A DNA stretch of 64,000 bases, taken from assembly GCF_008122505.1 (NCBI RefSeq), contig NZ_VSSB01000002.1:1162519-1226518 (forward strand), read 5' to 3'. This document shows positions 33,185 to 42,154 of this stretch, in pieces. This stretch comes from Agromyces mariniharenae (GTDB lineage: Bacteria; Actinomycetota; Actinomycetes; Actinomycetales; Microbacteriaceae). Made by a program: the position numbers and the translations under genes. The notes under the pieces were generated by a model, which was not told where the DNA came from, searched no databases, and worked only from the letters and a program-made list of their open reading frames with translations. Position 1 is the stretch's first letter, and each line of letters begins with the position of its first letter.

Positions 33185-33796
33185 TTAGACGTTTCCGAAC
33201 CGGCTGGATACTCCCACGAGCACAACGACGAGGGCGACGATTAGGTACAGCCACCATTGTGGTTGGCGCAAGAAGTTGAGCCGAGTCGGGGTAATCCCGA
33301 AGTGATCAAGAATGTCCATCAGGAGCGGCCCACCGAGGCCGAGCACGATCAGGTAGTAGCCCACGGAAGGGAGCTGCTGCAGAGCGATGAAGACGAGGTA
33401 GAGGGCCAAGCTCTCGCCGGCGCCCCCAGCGATGAGCGCGAATCCGCTCGAAAGGACGTCAAGAAGCCTCTCAGCGAAGTTCCACGCCTGCAACGCCAGG
33501 AAAAGGATGATGAATCGTAGAATAATCTCCTGTACGCGCCTGCTTTCGAAAAGCGGTGTCGCAACCAGGTCCACAAGCTGCTGTTGCTGAGGATTAGCTG
33601 CTCGATCCGCTTCGGCTTGCGATGCCGCCGTGGATAGCGCCAACTCCTTCTCCTGGATCTCGAGCTTGGTCTTTCGTGCTTCGAGATTGGCCTTCCGAAT
33701 GAGGATTGGAGCACCGACGAGAGTCAGGATTGCAGTGGGGATGGCCAGAATCCCTGCCCACGTCTCGTACCACTCAGGAGAATCCTCTGCGTTCGC
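33185..33796 (-). CDS. Multi-helix membrane protein
   Basis: About 203 residues. Four hydrophobic segments can be seen: GILAIPTAILTLVGAPILI (about 16-34), FIILFLALQAWNF (about 95-110), ALYLVFIALQQL to YYLIVLGLGG (about 130-160) and YLIVALVVVLVGV (about 185-200). A charged helix with EARKTKLEIQEKEL lies between the first and second. The start at 33796 (MANAEDS) is chosen because GGAG lies about 12 nt upstream; GTG at 33829 and ATG at 33823 are also possible. Function unknown. Confidence 0.65.
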   Translation of the reverse strand, partial: ANAEDSPEWYETWAGILAIPTAILTLVGAPILIRKANLEARKTKLEIQEKELALSTAASQAEADRAANPQQQQLVDLVATPLFESRRVQEIILRFIILFLALQAWNFAERLLDVLSSGFALIAGGAGESLALYLVFIALQQLPSVGYYLIVLGLGGPLLMDILDHFGITPTRLNFLRQPQWWLYLIVALVVVLVGVSSRFGNV

Positions 33797-33972
33797 CATA
33801 ACCACAAGAATCTCCGTCAACATGCGCACAAGATAGCAGCCAGCGGCGAGGCAGCCAGGCTTTGAGGTCGAGGAATGCGAACGCGCCCGGCCCGCGGGAG
33901 GCGCATGTCAATCGCCTGCCACCAGTAGCGTGAGAGGCAGCTAACTGGCGCACAGGAAGAACTGATGCACGC

Positions 33973-34785
33973 ATGCCTTTGACCCTCGGACCGCTCCTGA
34001 TCGACGCGGGCATCGATCCCTCCCAAGCGCTCGTGATCCGCCACGCCTACGTCCGCGAGCACGAGGACAGTGGCTTGCCGGGGATCCACGCAGACTCCAC
34101 CGACGCGGAGATCCTTGAGTACACGCGCACTCAGTCCGCGAATACCATGCGCTTCCCAGCACACCCACCGCGCCTCTGGGTCGTCTTCATCCGTGAAGGT
34201 GGCGACCAAGCCAGGCTCTAGTGGGTCGTGGAGAACCGGGGCGAGATCTCTAGCAACGGAATGCTGCGGACCTTCGACCTGGTCGAATCGGAGCACATGG
34301 CAGACCTTCGCAACCGCCTCGTGATCGAGTGGCGGTCGCCGCGCACGTGGCGGATGAACGCCACCACTGCTGCGAGGTATCCGGTCGTCGGAATCGCGGA
34401 CGCGGAGCCGATCCCGTTCCCAGGCTTCGACCGCCTCGTCCTGGGCCACGCGCAGCTGCAGGCGGTGATGCGCGAGCATCGATACGCATCGTGGCGCACG
34501 GCGCTCTCCTCGGTCATCGGGATCTACCTCATCACGGACACCAGCGACGGACGGCACTACGTCGGCAAGGCGGACGGTGAGGAGAGCATCCGGCAGCGCT
34601 GGAACGCCTACGCGACAAATGGGCACGGCGGAAACGTGGAGCTGCGTGGACTCGACCCATCGAGCTTCCGCTTCTCGCTGCTTCGCGTCTTCGATCCCGC
34701 CACACCGACCCGAGACATCGACGCGGCCGAGAGCCACTTCAAGGACGCGCTCGACTCACGCCGCCACGGGCTCAACCGCAACTAG
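33973..34785 (+). pseudogene. GIY-YIG nuclease gene interrupted by an in-frame TAG
   Basis: From the ATG at 33973 the frame runs 82 codons to TAG (34219-34221), then continues in the same frame to 34785. The downstream part contains the GIY-YIG core (VIGIYLITDTSDGRHYVGKA) and the helix RWNAYATNGHGGN. The upstream part (PLTLGPLLIDAGIDPSQ, VIRHAYVREHED) fits seamlessly with it, as in intact members of this family recalled from other genomes, where a Trp occupies the position of the stop (TGG to TAG). The C-terminal half may still be made from the GTG at 34228. A single-base error or real nonsense mutation is likely. Confidence 0.75.
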
Positions 34786-34839
34786 CGTGGTGACGATCAC
34801 GAGCGGCCCATAACCCGTGACGAAATGTCAGGAGCTGTC

Positions 34840-35943
34840 CTAGACCGGCTCGGAGTGCTGCGCGATGATCCGGTCGATCTCCTGAAGGGCATAGCCGGCG
34901 AGGGTCTGCTGCACATTCAGGACACCGGGCTTCATGGCCTCGGCATCGCCCATCACCACGATGTTCTCGTCGTTGAATACCGTCGCGGGTTCGGTGTAGT
35001 TGAAGCTGCCGGCGATCACCAGCTCCTCATCGATCACCATCAGCTTGTGATGAATCTTCCGAACCCCGATGCCTGACTTGTTCATGTAAAGGTCGACACC
35101 GGCAGCTTTGAGCTCTTTGGTCGGAGCCCAATCCTGTGCTCCTTGGCCTCGATCCAGGACACCACGGATGCGAAGCTTCGCGGTGGACTTCGCCAAGCGC
35201 AGCATCGTGTCGTCGATGCCCGAGGTGTTGGAGAACGTGAACATCGCGAAGTCGATGCTCTTCTTGGCCTTTAGCATCTGCTTCATCACTTCCATCTCCG
35301 GCCCGTGGCGGGGGGCGAAGAGTGGCTTGACTCGCATGTTGCCAAGTGAGAACTCCGTCGGGCGAGGTTCAACGCGTTCGTGCTTATCGCCGAACGTGCC
35401 CTCGCGCAGCCGGCGAAACTCCGCCTCGAACAGCTCGGTGGCCGTCTTCCCGTGAAGCACGACGATGTGGTTGAGGTTGTTGCCGCGCCCGTCGTTGTTC
35501 TTACCCGTGTCCGTCAGGGTGAAGTTGGTCGACCCAGTCAGAACGGCAGCGTTCGATGAACCGGGATCACGCACCATGAACTTCTGGTGGAAGATCGCCT
35601 CGTTGAGATCGATGATGGTCGGGATCTTGGCCCGAAGGAAGGCGTTGAAGATACGACGATTGCCTTCGTTGTTCTCGCGTGGTCCCCCGAGTATGTCCCA
35701 AGGGTTCTTCGCTGCATTCTTCTCGGTCAGGTAGTCACCCTCGAGGATGACGCTCACGATGACACCGCGCTGCTTCGCTTCGATAATCTTGCGCGCGATT
35801 GGCTCCGAGTCGATCTCTTGTACGGCCACGTACAGCCTGGTCTTCGCATCGTCAATGAACTTCTGAATCACCGCGTCGAGATCATCCGGGGCGCCGAGCG
35901 CGGTCGGCCCCATGTACATCTCGATGCCACCAATCTTGATCAT
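34840..35943 (-). CDS. Phospholipase-D family protein with two HKD motifs
   Basis: A 367-residue protein. Two HKD sites are complete: HQKFMVRDP with GSTN (His119, Lys121) and HHKLMVID with AGSFNYTE (His298/299, Lys300), so one polypeptide forms the full active site as in PLD-type nucleases and phosphatidyltransferases. The start at 35943 follows a GGGGGCGAGG ribosome site; a longer reading is discarded. There is no signal peptide, so a cytoplasmic nuclease is more likely than a secreted lipase. It stands alone beside the pseudogenised GIY-YIG nuclease gene. Confidence 0.85.
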   Translation of the reverse strand: MIKIGGIEMYMGPTALGAPDDLDAVIQKFIDDAKTRLYVAVQEIDSEPIARKIIEAKQRGVIVSVILEGDYLTEKNAAKNPWDILGGPRENNEGNRRIFNAFLRAKIPTIIDLNEAIFHQKFMVRDPGSSNAAVLTGSTNFTLTDTGKNNDGRGNNLNHIVVLHGKTATELFEAEFRRLREGTFGDKHERVEPRPTEFSLGNMRVKPLFAPRHGPEMEVMKQMLKAKKSIDFAMFTFSNTSGIDDTMLRLAKSTAKLRIRGVLDRGQGAQDWAPTKELKAAGVDLYMNKSGIGVRKIHHKLMVIDEELVIAGSFNYTEPATVFNDENIVVMGDAEAMKPGVLNVQQTLAGYALQEIDRIIAQHSEPV

Positions 35944-36138
35944 CGCCTCGCCCCCGAAACTTCGGTCACTATCTCGAATTCTCCGACTTCGTGGTGACGC
36001 ATTCACAACAGCATCCCTGGCCGAATCCTCCCTCCACAGACTCCCGATCACTATCACTCATTCGGGTGACAACCGCGGCAGAGCAAACGCGAAACTCACT
36101 AGGCACAGACCGTTGTGATTTCTACACCGGCGACGACC

Positions 36139-36167
36139 TTGCCTTGATTGCGCTCATGGTTCATAGT
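36139..36167 (+). promoter_or_regulatory. Promoter with TTCATAGT motif (copy 2)
   Basis: TTGCCT (36139-36144), a 17-nt spacer and CATAGT (36162-36167), with the ATG only 11 nt after the -10. The region 36117-36176 is about 70 percent identical, without gaps, to 41078-41137 upstream of another island gene. Confidence 0.7.
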
Positions 36168-36178
36168 TATCGGCAGTT

Positions 36179-37246
36179 ATGGCACGCAGGGCATCACGCA
36201 CGAACCATTCGAAACTCCAATACCAGCCACTTCGCGGCGCGGATTTCGAGCGTCATCGCTCCACAGTTTCTCTGGGCGACGACGTTCGAAGTCTGGGCCG
36301 AGGTTTTACTATCGTCGAGCTGCTCATCGTGATCGTGGTGATCGCGATCCTCGCCACGATCACCGTCGTCGCCTACAACGGCATCAAGGACCGCGCCGCG
36401 GCGTCAGCAGCTTCATCTGCAGCGCAGCAAGTCGCCAAGAAGGTGATGGCTTACGCCATCACCAACGCCGACTCGTACCCAGCGACGCTCTCCGACGCTG
36501 GCGTGACGGATTCCGGCTCGACGAGTTATCAGTACCGCGTCGACAACAGCACCAATCCGAAGACGTTCTGCCTGACTGCCACGAGCAGCAACGAGAGCTA
36601 CTTCGCGTCGAACTCGATGACGACACCGGTGGCTGGTGGATGCGCCGGACACGCAGTGAATGGTGTGATCCCTACGATCACAAATCTCGCGATGTCTCCG
36701 AAGGGATCCGTATCGCTCGCAGGCTGGGCAACATCCACACTCGCAACGATGAGCTTCAACGCTTCGGGCGGCCCCACGGGAGGGGCGTTCGTACAGAGCT
36801 CAAAGAGCGGAACTTCAAGCCCGTTCGTCCTCGAGTACGGCCTGGTAGGTAGCCCAGTCCACGTTCCGGTAACCGCAGGAACGACATACACATCGTCGTT
36901 CTACGGGTCGGTCACGATGGCGACCCCACAGCCGTTTGGCATCATCACTCGCTTCTACGACGCCGCTGGCGTTCAGACGGACAGCAATACAGTGAGTGGC
37001 TACGTCACCCCGACGAACGGAAACTGGGCCCGGTGGAGCCGAACGGATGTTGCCCCAACTGGCTCCACTAAGGCGCGAGTTGTCTTCTACGGTCCCAATG
37101 GCGCGGTGGCTGGTGACGTCATTCGTATGAGCAACGTAATGGTGACAGCAGGATCTCTACTCGAGAATTACGCGGACGGCAGTTCATCCGGCTGGACTTG
37201 GAACGGTACCGCCAACAATTCCACGTCGACGGGGCCGCCACTCTAG
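36179..37246 (+). CDS. Orphan type IV pilin-like protein with large C-terminal domain
   Basis: A 355-residue protein. A long leader ends at a classical class III prepilin site, RGFTIVELLIVIVVIAILA (about residues 41-59), with Gly before the Phe cut site and Glu at +5. An alpha-helical stem follows (AASAASSAAQQVAKKVMAYA). Residues about 160-355 form a beta-rich domain (ITRFYDAAGVQT, GNWARWSRTDVAP, SGWTWNGTANNSTSTGP) resembling carbohydrate-binding modules of phage tail and surface proteins. No pilus ATPase, peptidase or other pilin is near, so it depends on host machinery. It is about twice the usual pilin length. Confidence 0.8.
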   Translation: MARRASRTNHSKLQYQPLRGADFERHRSTVSLGDDVRSLGRGFTIVELLIVIVVIAILATITVVAYNGIKDRAAASAASSAAQQVAKKVMAYAITNADSYPATLSDAGVTDSGSTSYQYRVDNSTNPKTFCLTATSSNESYFASNSMTTPVAGGCAGHAVNGVIPTITNLAMSPKGSVSLAGWATSTLATMSFNASGGPTGGAFVQSSKSGTSSPFVLEYGLVGSPVHVPVTAGTTYTSSFYGSVTMATPQPFGIITRFYDAAGVQTDSNTVSGYVTPTNGNWARWSRTDVAPTGSTKARVVFYGPNGAVAGDVIRMSNVMVTAGSLLENYADGSSSGWTWNGTANNSTSTGPPL

Positions 37247-37248
37247 CT

Positions 37249-37494
37249 ATGCAGCGAACCAAGGCGTCCGCTGCGACACTCTAACAACTACGCGAAGCAC
37301 AACGGCAGTGGGCGGATTTTGAACGAAAGATCCTCGCCGCCGCAGGGGAAGATCCCGCAAGCGGTTGGGAGCTCTTTGAACGCATCAAGAGCACTCATGA
37401 CGGGCCTATCCAGGGATTTAGCCAGCGTCTACGGGCGGTACTGCCGATGGCTCCTTCAGACGTTGGGGCAGGAATGCACGGGCGTCATTATTGA
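37249..37494 (+). pseudogene. Small helical protein gene interrupted by an in-frame TAA
   Basis: An ATG at 37249, 2 nt after the pilin stop, opens a frame that meets TAA at 37282-37284 after 11 codons and then continues in frame for 69 codons to TGA at 37492-37494. The downstream part (QLREAQRQWADFERKILAAA, then GWELFERIKSTHDGPIQGF) looks like genuine helical coding sequence and has no good internal start. One CAA/GAA to TAA change would explain it. The family is not recognised. Confidence 0.45.
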
Positions 37495-37613
37495 TGCGTT
37501 GGAGGCTCAGTCTGAGCAGACAGGCGCAGGGAAGGTAGAGGCACGAGGCATCCCCTGGCTCTTGCAAGTTCCGGTATCGGGCGCGCTAACCGATCCGCGG
37601 GACGTCGACCGCT

Positions 37614-37784
37614 TCAGTCGAGGTCGTCGATGAGCGCTTTCAGCGCCGCGCGGACTTCCGCGTCTGCTTCGCCGAGGTCCCGTGGGTCGCGAGTGGCGAA
37701 CATTTTGCCTTGTTCGTCGAGCACGGCCTGGTAGTTCGTAAGCGCCTTCGCGAACCGCTTGGTGATCTCGAGGTCTTGTGTCAT
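37614..37784 (-). CDS. Small helical protein, 56 residues
   Basis: Reads MTQDLEITKRFAKALTNYQA and on to a strongly acidic end (ALKALIDDLD). Helical and soluble with plausible codon use. The start at 37784 has no ribosome site; a -10-like TATTGT lies just upstream, consistent with a leaderless message. Function unknown. Confidence 0.5.
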   Translation of the reverse strand: MTQDLEITKRFAKALTNYQAVLDEQGKMFATRDPRDLGEADAEVRAALKALIDDLD

Positions 37785-37867
37785 GTTGGCACAATACTTC
37801 GACGGCGGATGCGACGACACGTTCAGTCACGCGGGTGCGGCGCCTCGTGTCCACTATCTTCAACCCT

Positions 37868-38980
37868 GTGCCCACGCGAATCTCCCGGCTCCTGCGCGGG
37901 CTGTTGCTGTTATCGATCGCGCGGCTGCTTCTGCCAGGGACGTCTTCAGCGGCGCCTACCGAGGTAGCGGAGCCAACAGTGGTGCCACGATTCCCGATCT
38001 TGCGACTGGGCATTGCGATCTGCGGTCTGATCGCGCTCCTTCTTTCCGGTACCTGGCTCTTTGCGAGATACGACGAGACTTTGCCAACGATTGGAGATCC
38101 ACCACCCACCGGTTCGATCTACCTGTACTTCGACAGGCCTGATGTAACGGCGAGCCTCCACGTGGAGGTGACTTCCGAGCCAGAGAGCCATGAGGAGGGG
38201 GACTACGCATCCGATTCGTATGTCATCAACGTCACTGCGGAGAACTTCGACCCGAACGATCCGCCCCGCTTCTACGTCGCACTCGGCGGATCCGCACTCC
38301 CCCAGGATGTCTTTCCGGACGCAAGCGATCGCGAATCGTCAGCAAACGACTGCCTGACGATCGTCGTGAGCCTCGCTCCGGAGTTCGACTGCGTGCTGAC
38401 ACGAGGATCACCTGAGTCTGCCTACGCTTCGGATGAGTTGAAGGAAGACCTCATTGTCGTCTCTGGCCTCTTGCAGCCGATCGGGGTGAACGAGGGACTG
38501 GCGTGGATTGATCTGACCGCGAATGCGGACACGCTCGTCGGCGCAGGTGACACCGAGGTATTCCAGCTTCCGACCGTCGGGACGACCTACATTCCCGAGA
38601 CGGTAGGCGATGAGATGAACATCATCATCGACGACGTCGGTCCGCTCTATGTGCCGGATCCGATCACGCCTGTCGTCGAGTACCAGTGGCTCTCCCCCAC
38701 GGACCAGCTCGAGTCTCTGTCCGTTGAACCGGTTGCGCGTCAACCGTTGACCTGGGTCGAGAATTACCGCACAATGCTGACTGCCTCCGGCATGATCACG
38801 GACACTCGGGACCAGCGAGATGCCGACCGAAGTGGCTTCTTCTGGGGTGTGCTCGCGGGAATCTTGGGCGGCTTCGTCGTCCCGGTGATCGGGCTGTGGA
38901 GGGAGACGATTGCCGCGTTCTGGCGCTGGCAAACGTCCCGCAGGACAGCCCTGCGCACCAGTCAGGAAGGCAGTGCCTAG
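37868..38980 (+). CDS. Membrane protein with two terminal TM helices
   Basis: A 370-residue protein of unknown family. A GTG start at 37868 fits a TATCTT -10-like element 12 nt upstream (leaderless). An amphipathic N-terminal stretch (RLLRGLLLLSIARLLLP) is followed by a membrane helix (LGIAICGLIALLLSGTWLF, about 46-64), a beta-rich region of about 240 residues with an Asp/Glu-rich surface (DSYVINVTAENFDPNDPP), and a second helix near the C-terminus (GFFWGVLAGILGGFVVPVIGL) with a basic tail. The acidic beta region probably lies outside the membrane. Confidence 0.65.
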   Translation: MPTRISRLLRGLLLLSIARLLLPGTSSAAPTEVAEPTVVPRFPILRLGIAICGLIALLLSGTWLFARYDETLPTIGDPPPTGSIYLYFDRPDVTASLHVEVTSEPESHEEGDYASDSYVINVTAENFDPNDPPRFYVALGGSALPQDVFPDASDRESSANDCLTIVVSLAPEFDCVLTRGSPESAYASDELKEDLIVVSGLLQPIGVNEGLAWIDLTANADTLVGAGDTEVFQLPTVGTTYIPETVGDEMNIIIDDVGPLYVPDPITPVVEYQWLSPTDQLESLSVEPVARQPLTWVENYRTMLTASGMITDTRDQRDADRSGFFWGVLAGILGGFVVPVIGLWRETIAAFWRWQTSRRTALRTSQEGSA

Positions 38981-38984
38981 CTAA

Positions 38985-38999
38985 CGAGGCAACGCCTCG
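38985..38999. terminator. Small hairpin after the 37868 gene
   Basis: CGAGGC and GCCTCG (38985-38990 and 38994-38999) form a compact stem 5 nt after the stop at 38980. No T-run follows, so terminator function is weak evidence. Confidence 0.3.
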
Positions 39000-39261
39000 G
39001 ATCGGAGGCCGATCTCCACTCGGGTGTTGGGCGTGAAGTTGTGCCCGGCGAGCCGGACATGATGATCGGCGATAGAGGGCCGATTCAGAATCCGCCCCGG
39101 CAGCCGCCCGCCTCTTCACTTCAGCGACTCGTGCGCGCGCCGCGGCTTGCCATGCACCACAACGTGATCATCGTGGCCTAAGAAATGTTGCGTCACTCCC
39201 GTGCGCGGCACTACGGATCCGCCACTATGGTCCAAAGCCGCGGACATCTGGGGGGATGCAC

Positions 39262-40908
39262 ATGGGGTGTTCACGTGATCGAATGCTGGCTGCCGTCGTG
39301 GCCGCCGTCGTGACCGCTGCGCTTCTCGTCGCGTGCTCACCAGCGGAGGCCAGTGGCACGGGCAGCGTCGACGTCCGCGCCGGTCAAGACGCGACCGTCA
39401 CGGCAGGCTCCGACGGCGAGCTGGTGGTCGAAGTACCGGGGTCCTCGATCAAGGGTGAGGGGACGCTCGTCGCCAAGCCCACCGAAGGTGCCCAGGGCGT
39501 CGAGGGGTGGAGCGTCGAGCTGGCTGGCGGCGCCGAGCTCATCGGGCCGGCCACCCTCCGCTTCAAGCACGCCTTCGAAGACGGCGAGCCGCTGCCGCTG
39601 GTGGCATCGACCTCCGATGGTGAGACCTACGAAGCGGCGGAGGACGTCGTCGCGGATGACGCAGGCATCGTCGTCACGACGACGCACTTCTCGAACTGGT
39701 TCACCATGTGGTGGGACGACCTGATGGAGAAGGCGCGCGCCGGCCTCGATTTCATCTATCAGGATGCGGGCAAGCCGCCCACCTGTGACGGCGAAGACGC
39801 GGTGCGGACTGCGGGCTACGAAATCTCATCCGACAGCGGCGATCGGGTGTACTGGTGCCTCGGGCAAGGCTCGAGCGGCGGGGCGGGGTTGACGGTTGTG
39901 AACGGACGCGGCTACACGGTGGCCGCTGAGCACACCCCAGGGCTCGCTGTGACCGACGCGGGTGCAACGGACCTGCTCGGCATGCTGAGCAACCTGATCA
40001 AGGAGACGCCTTCACTCCCCCAGAACACGGTGACACTCGTCGGGCCGGGCAGCACGATCCAATACAGCGTCGACGGCAGCCAGGAGATGGGTGTTCGTCT
40101 CAAGCCATCCGTGGCGGGGTACCTCGTGACCGCGGCGCAGTACGCCGTTGACACTGTGTTGGAGGTGTTGAAGTACGCCGGGAAAGCCGACATGTCCGTG
40201 GAGAAGGTGGCGGACCTTTTCGAGTGGGAGTCCTGCCTAACTGGCTTCAGCAGTATGGCGACCTCGGACATCGAAACGGCGACGCAAGCCTCCGACTACT
40301 TTTCCGACGCGGTCGGGACGACATTGGGCTGCATGGACGACGCCCTGAAAAACGCCGGGCTCGCCTTCCGGGGAACGACCGTTGCCGGCAGCCTGTCGTG
40401 GCTCATCGCGGGCGTCCGCACCGCACTGAACGGCCTCGGCGCCGCGGCCGACACGGCACTCAACCCGAATGGCTACTCGATCTACATCAGCCCGCCGGCA
40501 CCAATCCTGCCGGGACTTCCGGCCGACCTCAGCGGGAAGTGGTGCACTCGAACCGGCGAGCAGGAGTGCTTCGACGCCGCCGAGACGTTGGCGAAGTACC
40601 CACAAGCGTTCGTCGACGAGTCATATCCAGACGCTTCGACTCCCGGCACAACGACCTTCGTCATCTGCCTGCAGCCGGATCTTGGTGACAGTTGCAGTGT
40701 GGCGGGCACCATGCTGCTGGAATACTTCCCAGCCGGGGTCGCTTGGGACTGCGTCGCGACGCAAGTTGAGGGAGCTGGCTGGCCCGCGTGCACCCCGGAC
40801 TACACCGACGCCCACTACAGCAGCGAACCGCGCCTCGTGCACCAGTACAACCATCAGCAGGACGAGACATATCACGACGCGCCGCCGATGTACCGAACAG
40901 ATCAGTAG
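39262..40908 (+). CDS. Putative lipoprotein with ZU5-like domain
   Basis: A 548-residue protein. The N-terminus has a lipobox (TAALLVACSP, Cys about residue 24), so it should be anchored outside the membrane. Residues 30-130 (IKGEGTLVAKPT, ELIGPATLRFKHAF, VTTTHFSNW) resemble ZU5-like domains of surface proteins. The remainder has about ten Cys residues in CxxxxC-type spacings, a conserved-looking GYSIYISPPAPILPG loop and an aromatic, Asp-rich C-terminus. ATG at 39262 is favoured over 39256 because the GGGGG ribosome site is then 6 nt away. No neighbouring enzyme suggests a specific job. Confidence 0.7.
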   Translation: MGCSRDRMLAAVVAAVVTAALLVACSPAEASGTGSVDVRAGQDATVTAGSDGELVVEVPGSSIKGEGTLVAKPTEGAQGVEGWSVELAGGAELIGPATLRFKHAFEDGEPLPLVASTSDGETYEAAEDVVADDAGIVVTTTHFSNWFTMWWDDLMEKARAGLDFIYQDAGKPPTCDGEDAVRTAGYEISSDSGDRVYWCLGQGSSGGAGLTVVNGRGYTVAAEHTPGLAVTDAGATDLLGMLSNLIKETPSLPQNTVTLVGPGSTIQYSVDGSQEMGVRLKPSVAGYLVTAAQYAVDTVLEVLKYAGKADMSVEKVADLFEWESCLTGFSSMATSDIETATQASDYFSDAVGTTLGCMDDALKNAGLAFRGTTVAGSLSWLIAGVRTALNGLGAAADTALNPNGYSIYISPPAPILPGLPADLSGKWCTRTGEQECFDAAETLAKYPQAFVDESYPDASTPGTTTFVICLQPDLGDSCSVAGTMLLEYFPAGVAWDCVATQVEGAGWPACTPDYTDAHYSSEPRLVHQYNHQQDETYHDAPPMYRTDQ

Positions 40909-41099
40909 GCGCCGACCGTTTCGTCGCGGGGCTTCCTAAAACAGAGGGTCTTGTTGAGGGGTGTCGAGCTTGCACGGAGAACCGCGTGAGCCCATCCACC
41001 ACTCAACGAGAGGCTGACCTGAGGGTGACATCCCAGGGAGCCGCCAGAATGACAACGCTGTCCACAGCCGCCGTGGCGATTTCTACAACGCCCAAACTC

Positions 41100-41128
41100 T
41101 TGTCATCATTACGCTCACGCTTCATAGT
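41100..41128 (+). promoter_or_regulatory. Promoter with TTCATAGT motif (copy 3)
   Basis: TTGTCA (41100-41105), a 17-nt spacer and CATAGT (41123-41128), a close match to the sigma-70 consensus and to the promoter at 36139-36167. The likely transcription start is within 10 nt of the ATG at 41142. Confidence 0.7.
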
Positions 41129-41141
41129 CATGCGCAAAGAT

Positions 41142-41648
41142 ATGCAGGACCCAGAAGACAATGAGTATCGAAGCGCGCCCCTTCGAACGGCTGGCCCCTT
41201 ACCGAGACGCCGCTTGGGGCTGACGTCTCGTCAGGCCGCGATTATCGGCATAGCTCTCCTTGTGCACGGCGGCGTCGGATTCGGCGTCTACTTCTTCCTC
41301 GAGCAGCAAGGCAAGCCCTCGGCTGTACGCTCCGACGACGCCGAGTCCGAGGCCAGCTCAGACGAACGCGCGTTCCACAGCGCGCAGACCGAGCTGTACC
41401 AAGTTCCGACCGCCGATTGGACAGACGACGATGTCGCAAGGGTCTACGTCGTGCTCGATTACGCAAGAGCGCAAGGCGCCCACCGTCTGGCCCTGAACTG
41501 GCTCAACGAACTCGACCTGGCCGCGAAGCAGGGTGTCGACATTGACCAGGCCGAGCATGACGGCACGTACCGTGACACGCTGCGACGGGAAGCGTCCGAG
41601 GCACTTCGGGAGGCTGAAGCCGCGCCGTCCGCAGGAGCGGCGCGGTGA
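41142..41648 (+). CDS. Single-TM membrane protein, promoter-sharing group
   Basis: A 168-residue protein. The start at 41142 (MQDPEDNEYRS) is preferred because the conserved promoter lies just upstream; in-frame ATGs at 41130 and 41049 are possible. A membrane helix (AAIIGIALLVHGGVGFGVYFFL, about 34-55) follows a basic N-terminal stretch, so the C-terminal half should lie outside. The remainder is helical and acidic (EASSDERAFHSAQTEL, WLNELDLAAKQGVD). It overlaps the next gene by 4 nt (GTGA) and is probably co-transcribed with it. Function unknown. Confidence 0.65.
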   Translation: MQDPEDNEYRSAPLRTAGPLPRRRLGLTSRQAAIIGIALLVHGGVGFGVYFFLEQQGKPSAVRSDDAESEASSDERAFHSAQTELYQVPTADWTDDDVARVYVVLDYARAQGAHRLALNWLNELDLAAKQGVDIDQAEHDGTYRDTLRREASEALREAEAAPSAGAAR

Positions 41649-42154
41649 AAACGGCGCTTGCCTTCTTCGTACTCGTCATTGCGGCATCCCTGATGGCGGG
41701 TGTGCTGCTGGGCAGCACCAATGCGCTAGCCCTCACCGATTCCGTGAGCACCAATAACTCACCACTTCGAAGTCAGGCGGAGGCGGAGGCGTTCGTTGAC
41801 TGGATGTGTCAGGCCTCGACCTTCCCGGTCGCGATCGCTGCCTACCCGTCCAATGCCACGTTCGATAAGTCACCGACAGGCACGGGCCATCTGACGTACA
41901 ACGCCAATCTGGTCTGGAGGAGCTGTGAGCGAGGTGACACCCGCGCGATGGCAATCACGGGCTACCCAACAACTGCGGACAACGGGCTCGCCACCTGCCC
42001 GGTCGCGGGGTGGTACCACGACGGAGACAACAACACGCATGACTGCGTGAAGTACACCGGATCTGACCTCGGGCGCATGCAGGGGTACGCCGAGCTCATC
42101 TGCCCATGGGGAAGTGGGGAGACGTGGCACTCACCGGGCTCGCTCAGGAGGTAG
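41645..42154 (+). CDS. Secreted or membrane-anchored protein
   Basis: A 169-residue protein starting with GTG at 41645, coupled to the previous gene by a GTGA overlap. The N-terminus is a signal peptide or anchor (TALAFFVLVIAASLMAGVLLG), with a possible cleavage after NALA. The mature part has five Cys residues and many aromatics (WMCQAS, WRSCERGD, CPVAGWYHDG, LICPWGSG), as in disulfide-stabilised extracellular domains. The family is not recognised. Confidence 0.65.
   Translation: MKTALAFFVLVIAASLMAGVLLGSTNALALTDSVSTNNSPLRSQAEAEAFVDWMCQASTFPVAIAAYPSNATFDKSPTGTGHLTYNANLVWRSCERGDTRAMAITGYPTTADNGLATCPVAGWYHDGDNNTHDCVKYTGSDLGRMQGYAELICPWGSGETWHSPGSLRR

Noticed and set aside
34219..34221. Amber codon read as pyrrolysine or other recoding
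   Set aside because: No tRNA-Pyl or recoding element is visible, and neighbouring TAG codons end genes normally.
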